Positions 9,024-17,380 of a stretch of 25,000 bases of DNA are shown here, one piece after another. The position numbers and the translations under genes were made by a program. This DNA comes from Mesostigma viride (taxonomy: Eukaryota > Streptophyta > Mesostigmatophyceae > Mesostigmatales > Mesostigmataceae): contig RPFO01000584.1 of the NCBI GenBank assembly GCA_009746045.1, positions 1,181,343-1,206,342 on the forward strand. The letters are read 5' to 3'. Positions within the stretch are counted from its first letter, which is position 1. Every line of letters begins with the position of its first letter. Below the pieces are notes generated by a model. That model did not search any database. It saw nothing but the letters and a program-made list of their open reading frames with translations, and had not been told where the DNA came from.

Positions 9024-10519
9024 CGGCCTCGACTCTTTGGGGGTATGTCTTGGAAGGATATCACGCCGGCTGCCGGCTGCCGTGGCATCTCCCGGCCGCC
9101 CGGCAGGAAGAGCTGCTTTCCCTGGACGAGCGGGTGGGTCAGGAGGTGGTCGAGTTCGTCACGGCGGTGGCTCGAGACGCACAGGTCTCGGTGCGGGCGG
9201 CCTACCTCGCGGGCGGCGCCGACCTGGGCCTCATGTCCCCGCGGCAGCTTCGCCTCTTCTTGGACGCCCAGGCCCCGCCTCCCGGCCCGGTTGCCAGTGG
9301 GGGCTTTCTCATCACCTCCCTCAGCCTGGCGCAGGCCGCCATGCTGCGTGTGGAGTTCGGGGCCCCCATCGCGGTTCAGGGCGGCCAGGCCATCTTGGTG
9401 GACTCGGCCGGGCGCGCCCAGCCCCTAACCGCGGGGACGCCTGTTTCTGCCTTCCTCCACGACATCCTGGAGTTGGCAGGCATCCCGCACGAATGGCACC
9501 CCGCGGCTGACCAACCGGTCGGCATCCTCTCGCGCGCCCAGATTGCCGCTCTCCCGGGTTGCTGGGAGGCCGGCTGGGACCCGCCCCCCCCTCATGTCCG
9601 GTCCCTTCTGGAGGGGGACGACCCCGAGTCGGGCTCCTGTGCCATCTGCCTTGAGCCCTTCCGGCCGGGGGATGGCTTGTGTCGCCTGCCCGCGTGCGGC
9701 CACACATTCCATCAAGCGTGCATCGCGCGCAGCTTGCTCCACTCCGTGCCGCGCTGCCCGTTGTGCCGGGCTGTTGTGCCGCCCCCTGGGACTGCGCTTC
9801 CTCTCGGCCCGCCCCCGGTCTCGCTGGGTCCCCTGCCGGGTCCCCACCGGGCCCCGGGGCCAGCTGCCTCCCCGACCCCTCGGCCTCCGCCCCCGGCCTC
9901 GTTGCCGGGGCCTGGGGTGGTCGCGGGCGCGCTGGCGAGTCCCCCTGGGAGGGGCGCCGGCGTTCTCGATCCCCCTCCGCTGGGGGTCTCCCCGGTGGGC
10001 ACTGCCTCCTCCGTGGCCCCGGCGGGCCTGCCGGGCGCTGGTCGGGTCGTGGTGCGCGCGCCTGCCGGCCCGGCTGGGGAGACGCCGCAGGCCCCACGTC
10101 CTGCCTTTGCTGGCGCCGCTCCCCGCCACTCAGCGCCCGCCGACGGCCTTCACCGGTGTGCCGTGCTGCTTCCCACGGGGTCCCCGTGTGCGGGTGTGTT
10201 CCACAACCGTAACCTCCTCTGCCAGCACCTTCGCGCTGTGCACCCCGATCTCGGCGCGGCGGATCTGCAGGCCATGAGCTGTTACCGGTGCCCGGAAGCT
10301 CACTGCCAGCGGGTGTACTCCATTCACGGGCGCGCTCAGCACGCGCGCGCCTGTGTTGCTCAACGGCCCCTCAACCGGCCAGCAGTCCCGGCCCCCTCCC
10401 CCCTCCCGCCTCGGCTCCCACCGGCTCCCAGCCCCCGCCGCCCGACTACTCGGCCAGTTGGCGTTGGCTTGACACGGTTCCCTGGGATGCATGCGCCATC
10501 AACCCGACGTCTACCCTGA
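9020..10519 (+). CDS. LINE A coding segment 2: RING-H2 finger and C2H2-type zinc fingers
   Basis: The frame is open from GTG 9020. Residues 1-190 form an unrecognised, apparently globular region. A RING-H2 finger follows at nucleotides 9638-9766: C207-x2-C210-x15-C226-x-H228-x2-H231-x2-C234-x11-C246-x2-C249, with CAICLEPF and ACGHTFHQAC typical of E3 ubiquitin ligases. After a Pro-rich linker come two finger-like motifs at about 10157-10353. The first is C-x9-C followed by H-x4-H; the second is C-x4-C with a final H-x3-C. N-terminal C2H2 fingers bind target DNA in R2-type LINEs. Real coding probably ends near 10390, where C-rich sequence begins and the next frame takes over. There is no ATG at the start, which favours fusion with the PHD segment over independent initiation. 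Confidence 0.75.
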   Translation: MTASTLWGYVLEGYHAGCRLPWHLPAARQEELLSLDERVGQEVVEFVTAVARDAQVSVRAAYLAGGADLGLMSPRQLRLFLDAQAPPPGPVASGGFLITSLSLAQAAMLRVEFGAPIAVQGGQAILVDSAGRAQPLTAGTPVSAFLHDILELAGIPHEWHPAADQPVGILSRAQIAALPGCWEAGWDPPPPHVRSLLEGDDPESGSCAICLEPFRPGDGLCRLPACGHTFHQACIARSLLHSVPRCPLCRAVVPPPGTALPLGPPPVSLGPLPGPHRAPGPAASPTPRPPPPASLPGPGVVAGALASPPGRGAGVLDPPPLGVSPVGTASSVAPAGLPGAGRVVVRAPAGPAGETPQAPRPAFAGAAPRHSAPADGLHRCAVLLPTGSPCAGVFHNRNLLCQHLRAVHPDLGAADLQAMSCYRCPEAHCQRVYSIHGRAQHARACVAQRPLNRPAVPAPSPLPPRLPPAPSPRRPTTRPVGVGLTRFPGMHAPSTRRLP

Positions 10520-11262
10520 CCGACCTCCCCCACCGCGCGCGTAGCCTTTTCGCGCAATGTGCAATCGTTTCTCTCCGGCGCATGCACGCCGCTCCGGACG
10601 ACCCGCTGGGCTTTAAACTGCACATGGTGACCCCCCGCCTGCTCCTCACCCCTCTCGGGCGTGGTGTGCGCGGCCTCCAGGGTGCGGTTATTGCCCGTTG
10701 CCGACGCTTTCTGCAGGGGGACTGGGAGGGGCTGTTTGGCGTGCCGCCCCCGCGCACGGCCCGGCTGTCGGGGGAGGTCAACTTCGAGCGGGTGGCCGCC
10801 GACGTCATCCGCCTCGTCCGCGAGGGGCAGCTCAGCCGGGCCATGACCCGCTTGGAAATGGCCAAGCTCGCCCCCGCCAATGCGGCTACCCTGGCGGCCT
10901 TGGAGGCTCTTCACCCTGCGGAGCCCGGATTCCAGCTGCCCGTGCCGGACCCCCTGCCGGCCCCCCTCCGGCTGGACCGCGACTGCTTCCTGGAGGTGAT
11001 GCGTGCGGTCCCGCGGGCTTCCTCTACCGGGCCGTCGGGCTGGCGCTACGAGCACTTGGAGGTCCTGGTGGGGCATGGGGGCGAGGACATTCTCTTTGAC
11101 ACCCTCATTGACCTGGCGGCTGGTCGCGTTCCTCCCGCTGCGCGCGAGTGGTTAGCGGGCGCTCGCCTCCTCGCTCTGCTCAAGGGTGTCTTGCCCCCCC
11201 CGAGGGCAAGGTGCGCCCGATCGCCTGCGGTGAGGTGCTCCGCAAGCTCGTGGGCAAAGTGA
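10288..11262 (+). CDS. LINE A coding segment 3: linker and first part of reverse transcriptase
   Basis: Authentic coding in this frame seems to run from about 10400 to 11193. It includes DYSASWRWLDTVPWDACAIN, a helical region before the RT (RLVREGQLSRAMTRLEMAKLAP) and RT block 0/1 (SSTGPSGWRYEHLEVL). The last matches the 'a.G.dG....l' pattern that opens LINE RT domains. The open part before 10400 is a shadow of segment 2, and the part after about 11201 is out of frame. The change to the next frame falls at a C8 run, 11194-11201, in the middle of the RT fingers. As read, this copy could not make a continuous RT without a shift. Confidence 0.75.
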   Translation: MPGSSLPAGVLHSRARSARARLCCSTAPQPASSPGPLPPPASAPTGSQPPPPDYSASWRWLDTVPWDACAINPTSTLTDLPHRARSLFAQCAIVSLRRMHAAPDDPLGFKLHMVTPRLLLTPLGRGVRGLQGAVIARCRRFLQGDWEGLFGVPPPRTARLSGEVNFERVAADVIRLVREGQLSRAMTRLEMAKLAPANAATLAALEALHPAEPGFQLPVPDPLPAPLRLDRDCFLEVMRAVPRASSTGPSGWRYEHLEVLVGHGGEDILFDTLIDLAAGRVPPAAREWLAGARLLALLKGVLPPPRARCARSPAVRCSASSWAK

Positions 11263-13358
11263 TCTGCCGCCAAAAGGCGCCCGAGCTCCGTGCCTTTTTC
11301 TGCCCGCCCCTCGCAGCGGGTGAGACCTCGGTGGCGGCCCAGCTGGGGGTGACGACTCCAGGCGGGGCGGATATCCTCATCCATTCGGTGCAGGCCTACC
11401 TCGAGGCCCACCCCACCCACGCTGTCGTCAAGGTCGACTGCCACAACGCGTTCAACAGTCTGTCCCGCGCCAGCATGTTTGCGGCCGTCATGGAGTCCTT
11501 CGAGGACTTGTACGCTTGGACAGCCGTGTGCTACGGCCAGCCCGGCCAACTGGTTCACATCATGGAGGACGGCACTCGCGGCGGCCTGCTGTCGCGGTCG
11601 GGCACCCAGCAAGGGGACCCCCTGGGACCCCTGTACTTTGCCGCCCCCCTCCAGGGTTGCCTCCAAGCGGTCCATGCTGCCCACCCGGCGGTCGCTATTC
11701 AGGCCTACTTGGATGATATCTACCTTCTGGGCCCTGTGCCGGACACCACCGCGGCTCTGCTGGCACTGCAGACCGCGGTGGCCGACATCAACCTCCAGTT
11801 GACCCTTGCCAAGTGCGCGGTGTACTCGCCCCAAGGTGATTGCTCCGGCTTTCCGCCCCAGCTCTTGGGCCGGGACGAGCGCCTCCATGGGTTGGATGTC
11901 CTCGGCGTTCCGGTTGGCGACCCCGCGTTTGTCATCGATGCTCTGCGGGCCGCCCTCGAGGCACGCACTGAGGTACTGCCCTTGATTGCGCGCCTTCATG
12001 ATTCGCAGACCAAGGGTCTGCTTCTGTGGTTTTGCGCTCACCCTCGCGTCGTTCACTGGCTCCGGGGCGCTCTTCCGTCTCAGGTCCGGCTGGCCGCCGA
12101 GGGCCACGACGAACGCATCCAGTCGGCCTTGGCGCAGCTGGTCCCGGGCCCCGACCTCCCGCCACATGCTATTCGCATTGCCTCCCTGCCTGCACGGATG
12201 GGTGGCTGCGGTCTGACTCGTGCCGCCCGGCTGGCCCCAGCAGCCTTTTTGGGCTCCGTCGCTCAGTCGTGGGCGGAAAGCTGCCGGCTCCTGCCCCTTT
12301 TGGCAACGGCAGCGCCTGACCTCCTGGACCCCAGCAGCCCTTTGCCCTTCGTCACCGCCATCCAGGAGGCCTATGCTGAGATCCAGCAGGCCTGTTCTCC
12401 CGTCCGTGCCGCTCAGGCGGTACAGCGCCACCTCCCTCGCGGCACTCCCTCGGTCGCCTCCGTTCAATCTCCCGCCGCATTCCCTGCTCGCGTCATCGAT
12501 AAACACCAGAAAACCTACGCGGGTATTCTGCACACGGCTGATTGGATTGCTCTTTTCGCGGACCTCAACGCCCAGGGACGTGCGTGGCTGTTCTCGCTTT
12601 CCTTGCGGAGTGTGGGCTCGGCGTACCTTCGTGCTCTTCCCATGGCCCCCCCATTCGCCTTGGCTCCCAGCCACTACTCGGTGGCGCTCCGGCACCAGCT
12701 ATTTGCCCCGCAGCCTCTTGTTCCGGCCGGGCGGCCTTGTGGTAGCTGTGGGCAGCCGCTGGATCCCACGGGGACTCACTACCTTGCCTGCATGGGGGGC
12801 CAACAGAATCAGAATTGGTATTTGTATTTGCACACTGTCCTCCTGACGGTGGTGCTCGCCATGATTCGGTCGGTTTTCCCCCACGCGAACATCCGGTCCG
12901 AGGATGCGGATGGCGCTGCCTTCTATTCCCCCAACCACCGGCCTGACATCGTGGTGCTGGACTTTGAGGGGGGTGGCCGGCATCTGCTTATTGACGTTTC
13001 GGTGGCGCGGCCCTTGGCTCTTAGCCACGTGGCTGGGGCCTCCCTCACGGCAGGTTACACGGCGGACCGGGCGGAGCGGGCCAAGCTCCTGGCCTACGGC
13101 GACGTCGGGCACCATCGTGTGGTGCCCTTTGTCCTGGAGGAGTTTGGGGCCATGGGGCCCCTGACCTCCGCCTTCTTCAAGGAGTGTTGCCGGCTCCGGG
13201 AGGACCGGCTGGACCTGGAGGGCCAGCGGGCCCCATGGTCGGCGCGGACCTGGACGTCATATTGGCGTCAGCGCCTGTCGGTGGCGCTGACTCGGGCCAT
13301 GGCTGACATCATGCTCCGCCGTACGCGGGCTGATTTTGCGGTGCAGCAGGGCTATTAG
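11148..13358 (+). CDS. LINE A coding segment 4: reverse transcriptase core, CCHC knuckle, restriction-like endonuclease
   Basis: Authentic coding starts near 11202 with PEGKVRPIACGEVLRKLVGK (RT motif 1-2). Motif A is VKVDCHNAFN, with Asp at 11436-11438. Motif B is GTQQGDPLGPLYFA. Motif C is QAYLDD, with the two Asp codons at 11712-11717, so the catalytic triad is present. A thumb-like region follows. Then come a CCHC knuckle at 12738-12791 (C-x2-C-x9-H-x3-C) and an endonuclease-like core: RPD (12939-12947), Asp at 12993-12995 in HLLIDVSV, and AERAKLLAYG with a candidate lysine. This is the RLE layout of R2/R4-type LINEs, which nick target DNA for target-primed reverse transcription. It ends at TAG 13356-13358. 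No apurinic-type endonuclease was seen in the element. Confidence 0.9.
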   Translation: MVSGRSPPRSAQGCLAPPEGKVRPIACGEVLRKLVGKVICRQKAPELRAFFCPPLAAGETSVAAQLGVTTPGGADILIHSVQAYLEAHPTHAVVKVDCHNAFNSLSRASMFAAVMESFEDLYAWTAVCYGQPGQLVHIMEDGTRGGLLSRSGTQQGDPLGPLYFAAPLQGCLQAVHAAHPAVAIQAYLDDIYLLGPVPDTTAALLALQTAVADINLQLTLAKCAVYSPQGDCSGFPPQLLGRDERLHGLDVLGVPVGDPAFVIDALRAALEARTEVLPLIARLHDSQTKGLLLWFCAHPRVVHWLRGALPSQVRLAAEGHDERIQSALAQLVPGPDLPPHAIRIASLPARMGGCGLTRAARLAPAAFLGSVAQSWAESCRLLPLLATAAPDLLDPSSPLPFVTAIQEAYAEIQQACSPVRAAQAVQRHLPRGTPSVASVQSPAAFPARVIDKHQKTYAGILHTADWIALFADLNAQGRAWLFSLSLRSVGSAYLRALPMAPPFALAPSHYSVALRHQLFAPQPLVPAGRPCGSCGQPLDPTGTHYLACMGGQQNQNWYLYLHTVLLTVVLAMIRSVFPHANIRSEDADGAAFYSPNHRPDIVVLDFEGGGRHLLIDVSVARPLALSHVAGASLTAGYTADRAERAKLLAYGDVGHHRVVPFVLEEFGAMGPLTSAFFKECCRLREDRLDLEGQRAPWSARTWTSYWRQRLSVALTRAMADIMLRRTRADFAVQQGY

Positions 13359-13491
13359 GTTCCTCCCGTTAGGCGTTTCCATTGGTCTTATCGTAGTATA
13401 GAGCTTTGACATGGCTCTGTATATAGGTTTATAGCTGGGCGTTTGCTTTGGTTTGAGTGATTTCACTCTGCTGTAAGTAATTATATTTTTA
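13359..13491 (+). other. LINE A 3' UTR
   Basis: This covers 133 nt from the stop codon to the target-site duplication. It has a short perfect stem, GAGTGA-TT-TCACTC, near 13454-13467 and a TGTAA at 13472-13476, then an AT-rich end without a poly(A) run. The 3' end of a LINE RNA is normally what its RT recognises, so the stem is a candidate binding site; this is inference. Confidence 0.65.
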
Positions 13492-13505
13492 ATAAATATG
13501 ACCCT
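13492..13505. repeat. Target-site duplication, right copy, of LINE A
   Basis: Identical 14 bp to 7202-7215. The empty site would read from ...GGGGACC through one copy of the repeat into TTGGGCATGC.... Confidence 0.85.
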
Positions 13506-15670
13506 TGGGCATGCATCCCACTACTTGTTGAGTTCAAGGCCCATCACAATACATGTGCAGGGAGCTAAATCTGGCAAGGACACGTCCTACAAGCACGGAT
13601 TGCCTAGGACAACCCCCCCACACTTGTGTACCAAACACCATAAAAAGTTCAAATCCCCACCCAGACCAAAGAATGGAGCTAATTTGCAGCACCAAAATCG
13701 CACGTCTGGGCATACTTATGCAGTTTACCGAAAAATACGTCTTTTTTGTGACTAAAAAAAAAAAATCAAATCAAATACGCATGGGTTGGGCCCAGGGAGA
13801 TAAAAATAACTTCCACAGGGTGGGAATATCAATGGCACCAATTTTCAGCTCATTCTGACCACGTATGTGAACAGCCAACACTTTTGTATGAAAAAAAAAA
13901 ATGCACGAAAATACGGTTGTAAGACACATGGCCACACCACTCACACCCTTGCCCACCACAGTGTGGGCCAAACAAGGTGCCAGCAAGTTATTTATCATGC
14001 AAACTATCTTGGAATCAAAATTCAGGTCATTCTGAGCTAGACTGATGGCATAAACTAGTGTCCTCAACTGCCACCCCTCAACCCTAGTATAGACTGGCAT
14101 GAGCTCAAACATAACCCTTTTCATCACCTGCCCACCACAAATCATCAGAATCCTAACATAGACGGCTGCCAATTGAGTTATACAAACAGCCACCAAATGC
14201 AGGATCAAGCTGAGCATGAGCCTTGAGTACTAGAGAGGTCATTCATAGCATGCAGCACCACACTATGGTAGCATAGTTGGCAATCTTCATTGGTAATAAC
14301 AGAAATGTTTAGAGGCCCAAGCAACGTTCAATAGCAACAGAAACATGTGGGATTAGATGGGTGACTCGTACATGCTAGCCACACCCCACACCTCACCATG
14401 GTTGTAAACCATGCTCAACAATAAGGTGCATAAACAGCATGCTCATATACACGTGCTATGCTGACTTAGAGTAGAGGATGATGATGCCTCAATCAACCAG
14501 CAATAATAACACAATGTTCTAACCCTGCAGGTTCACATCACCCCGTTCAAAAACCAACCAACAAAACAGAACTGTAAGCGCAAACACGAAATACAGCAAA
14601 GCCATAAGAGAAATGGCTTGCAGCCATCCTCATAAGCATTAAGCATGGCTAGCATTCTTGAGAGCACATATTGATTGTGATGCATAGTGGCTGTGATCCA
14701 CAAATCTAAAGAGAACACACACGTAAGCATAGCTTACACATATACAAAGCATGGCCAGCAAGAGAAGTATAGCCACCTTGTTTCCCAGCACGTTGAGACG
14801 CACGGTTCATATGCTCGCCAGCTTGTTGCAACGGTCATGCCGCCCTCGAGGCATGCCGGGGTACGTGTTGAATATGCAATATAAGCACTCTGCCATCCAA
14901 ATCCTTCTATATATCATTACATTAACGTAGCAGCTTACCTTGATATTACCCAAATCAATCCTAGACAGGATTTCAGAGCTTGCCACGCATAACGTAAGCG
15001 AATCGGTTGAAAGCTGCCGGAAAACTAGAGACGTGCATGCAGCAAGCGGCGAACAAAACAACGCACCCTTCCAGGAAACCGTGCTGAAAGCTTAGAATAA
15101 AGGGATTTCTAAACGCAATAGACTTCGGGGGTAACCACTGGATAATAGACGTACAATGGCATGCTATCTTTCCTGACAAGGCGCGCAAGAAATGCCAGCC
15201 ACCCATGGACGGGTTGACAGCGCATAAAGCAGGACCTGGCGTTTTCTTTCCGAAAATGACGAGGAAAAGTAATAAAATAAAAGGTTCTTTAACATTTTCA
15301 ATCTCCCCGTCAATGAACGTTGCTTTCTGCATCGCTAGGGACTAAGAACCTTTGTAATTATCGCTGTAGGCATGTATTGCTGCTTATTCGTTGCGGCAAG
15401 ATTTCCGGGCCAGACCCCCTCGCAAACGCGGATGAAAAATGGCATCGATCTCGTCAATAATGCATCTTCGGCTACGCAAGATCATGATGAAACTTTGATT
15501 TGACGCATCTGCATAATTTTCTGCGGTCTTATTGCCATATTACTGCATTTATTACCGAACGCGCGTCGCCATGGCCAACTTGGCGCAAGGGTTACGCGCA
15601 TCGTGCACCACAATTTCACGTGCCGAGGTAGCGTCGGGTACCGGCGGGAATTTTTTGGCGCGAAATAATT
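13506..15670. other. AT-rich intergenic region, no gene recognised
   Basis: A 148-codon minus-strand frame (13771-14217) and a 119-codon one (14973-15332) exist, but neither resembles a known family. A-runs occur at about 13754-13765 and 13890-13901. Two stretches (near 13825-13860 and 14015-14045) share the words CATTCTGA and ATCAA and may be old repeat copies. Sequence turns GC-rich near 15555-15660 without a recognisable product. I cannot exclude hidden short exons. Confidence 0.45.
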
Positions 15671-16378
15671 CCGGTCCGTCCGGACCCCTTATTAAGGTCG
15701 TCATTCTGATGATCCTGACCTACGGCGCCGAGACCTGGACACCGACTGCAGGATCGAGCTGGAGCAACCACTCGATGGCAACGTCACCAAGATGCTGCGC
15801 AAGGCCCTTCACATCCCCTTTGGTTTGCCCATTCGTAATGAGGATCAGCGTACGCTGATTTGCCCTATGTTTCCCAATTCTTAGGCACAGGCGCCTGGGC
15901 CTAGCCGGGCACCTGGCCCGCACGGATCAGGTAGCCATGTGCATCAGATAGACTAGCTGGTACCAAGCCCGCCCACCGTGGGCGATATGTCCTCACCTGG
16001 CGTGCCCCAGGCGCCGCGCGCGGCAGGGCCGCCACCCGTGGACTTTTCGTGATAGACTCGGCATGGACATGTGCTACCGTGACGGGCTCACACCCGGGCA
16101 TGCAGCCTCCTGGTTTGTCCATATGTAATATGGAGGCAGATGGTACGCAATTAGGATAGATGGCAAGTAGTGATGAATTAGGAGACCACCCCCACGTCTG
16201 TGGCCGGGCTCCGCGTGTGACCGTGTATGGCATTCATAGCGATTCGGGCCGTGGTGCCCACAATTAACCCTGTAACTAGGACCTCGATAGCTTACACCAT
16301 CATCCATTCCATCCCATGTTCCCCTACCACCGAGGACTTATGCTCACGTGACGCAGTCACGTGTCTATTAATTAATTA
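15671..16378 (+). mobile_element. LINE B 3' fragment with full 3' UTR and short TTAA tail
   Basis: Coding homology begins at about 15691 with KVVILMILTYGAETWTPT, the signature after the RT domain of many LINEs ('lltYGaEtWtlt...rLdg..tkMLR'). Compared with the minus-strand copy at 21600-22268 it is frameshifted near 15750. The 3' UTR runs from about 16090 to a terminal hairpin at 16345-16363 and the tail TCTATTAATTAATTA. It starts at a 19-mer (15671-15689) that also occurs inverted at 7105-7123. It is strongly 5' truncated. Confidence 0.85.
16345..16363 (+). promoter_or_regulatory. Terminal hairpin of LINE B 3' UTR
   Basis: CACGTGAC, loop GCA, GTCACGTG: a perfect 8-bp stem next to the TTAA tail. 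It recurs at 20559-20577 (one change), 21307-21325, 21372-21390 and 21603-21621. Position and conservation suggest the site bound by the RT; that function is inferred. Confidence 0.6.
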
Positions 16379-16389
16379 CCCTAGCCATT

Positions 16390-16640
16390 TTTTAGCTATG
16401 ATGATCTTCCACCCTATAGCTATATCTGCGCGCACCTTAGCAGCTGGAAATTGGAATATATAGTGGTGCAGGTGCACTTTGTGCACCCAGATCTAGAGCA
16501 GGTGTAGTCTACACCCTACCCTTGCAGGAAGTAGCCCAGAATGTGCATGCCATATGCCCCTTCTCCTCAGGGATATGTGCTACATGTACTTATGTACTCC
16601 CAACAACGGAGATATGTTCCAACACGCAAGCATCTATAGC
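16390..16640 (+). mobile_element. 3' segment of an ORF1-type element (block Y)
   Basis: Blocks GATGATCTTCCACCCT, GTGGTGCAGGTGCAC and GCAGGTGTAGT recur in reverse complement at about 20640-20860. There they are joined to sequence matching the region after the ORF1 relic (6850-7010). The shared segment is therefore probably the distal 3' part of the ORF1 family. It follows the LINE B tail directly and precedes the (CCAA)n array. Confidence 0.6.
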
Positions 16641-16683
16641 CTATTATAAAGCCTCCCACGCAAGACTCCCACAATGCAATGGG

Positions 16684-17197
16684 GCAACCAACCAACCAAC
16701 CTACCAACCAACCAACCAACCAACCAACCAACCAACCAACCAACCAACCAACCAACCAACCAACCAACCAACCAACCAACCAACCAACCAACCAACCAAC
16801 CAACCAACCAACCAACCAACCAACCAACCAACCAACCAACCAACCAACCAACCAACCAATTAACCAATTAAGGCCATGCAACCAATCAACCAACCAACCA
16901 ACCAACCAACCAACCAACCAACCAACCAACCAACCAACCAACCAACCAACCAACCAACCAACCAACCAACCAACCAACCAACCAACCAACCAACCAACCA
17001 ACCAACCAACCAACCAATTAACCAATTAAGGCCATGCAACCAACCAACCAACCAACCAACCAACCAACCAACCAACCAACCAACCAACCAACCAACCAAC
17101 CAACCAACCAACCAACCAACCAACCAACCAACCAACCAACCAACCAACCAACCCACCAACCAACCAACCAACCCACCAACCAACCAACCAACCAACT
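16684..17197. repeat. (CCAA)n array 1 with two interspersed spacers
   Basis: Nearly perfect CCAA tetranucleotides cover about 510 bp. They are interrupted at about 16858 and 17016 (158 bp apart) by a spacer containing CCAATTAAGGCCATGCAA. CCCACC variants occur near the right end. Long open frames on both strands (NQPT and WLVG repeats) follow from the repeat and are not genes. Confidence 0.95.
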
Positions 17198-17380
17198 GGT
17201 TATCGGAGGACGAAAATGGCTGACGGCGGTATGGCTGACGGCGGAGTTCAGATCTTTTGCGTCTGAGCCCCAAATTCGGTCAGACCACTTGCATTCGATG
17301 CGCCTTTCTAAGACGCACTTGCCAGTATAAACGGTTACGGCTGCCACGCAGTATAGACAAAGTTACGCACGTGACCAGCT

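Larger units (their letters stand above)
7216..13491 (+). mobile_element. LINE A: near full-length restriction-like-endonuclease non-LTR retrotransposon
   Basis: The 6.28-kb element lies between two copies of a 14-bp direct repeat. In order it has five 170-bp monomers, a GC-hairpin leader, coding sequence with PHD, RING-H2, C2H2-like fingers, reverse transcriptase, CCHC and PD-(D/E)XK-like endonuclease, and a 133-nt 3' UTR. RT before CCHC before RLE is the order of RLE-bearing LINEs (R2, R4, NeSL and relatives). Clade assignment would need a tree. It is much richer in GC than its flanks. Identical monomers and a perfect duplication suggest recent insertion. The coding sequence is interrupted at three places. 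A TGTAA at 13472-13476 lies about 15 nt before the 3' end. Confidence 0.9.

Noticed and set aside
8385-9088. Long frames in other registers and on the minus strand over the LINE A coding region (also 9321-10129 and 11046-12695)
   Set aside because: GC-rich coding sequence leaves few stops in shadow frames. These lack domains, while the + strand frames carry full PHD, RING and RT motifs.
13771-14217. Minus-strand 148-codon hydrophobic frame
   Set aside because: No recognisable family, A-runs inside, and signs of old repeat copies. Not enough to call a gene.
16522-17347. Long open frames encoding (NQPT)n and (WLVG)n proteins on both strands
   Set aside because: A 4-bp repeat without stop codons is open in all frames. 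These peptides come from the (CCAA)n array and have no other coding sign. The same applies at 19200-19924.
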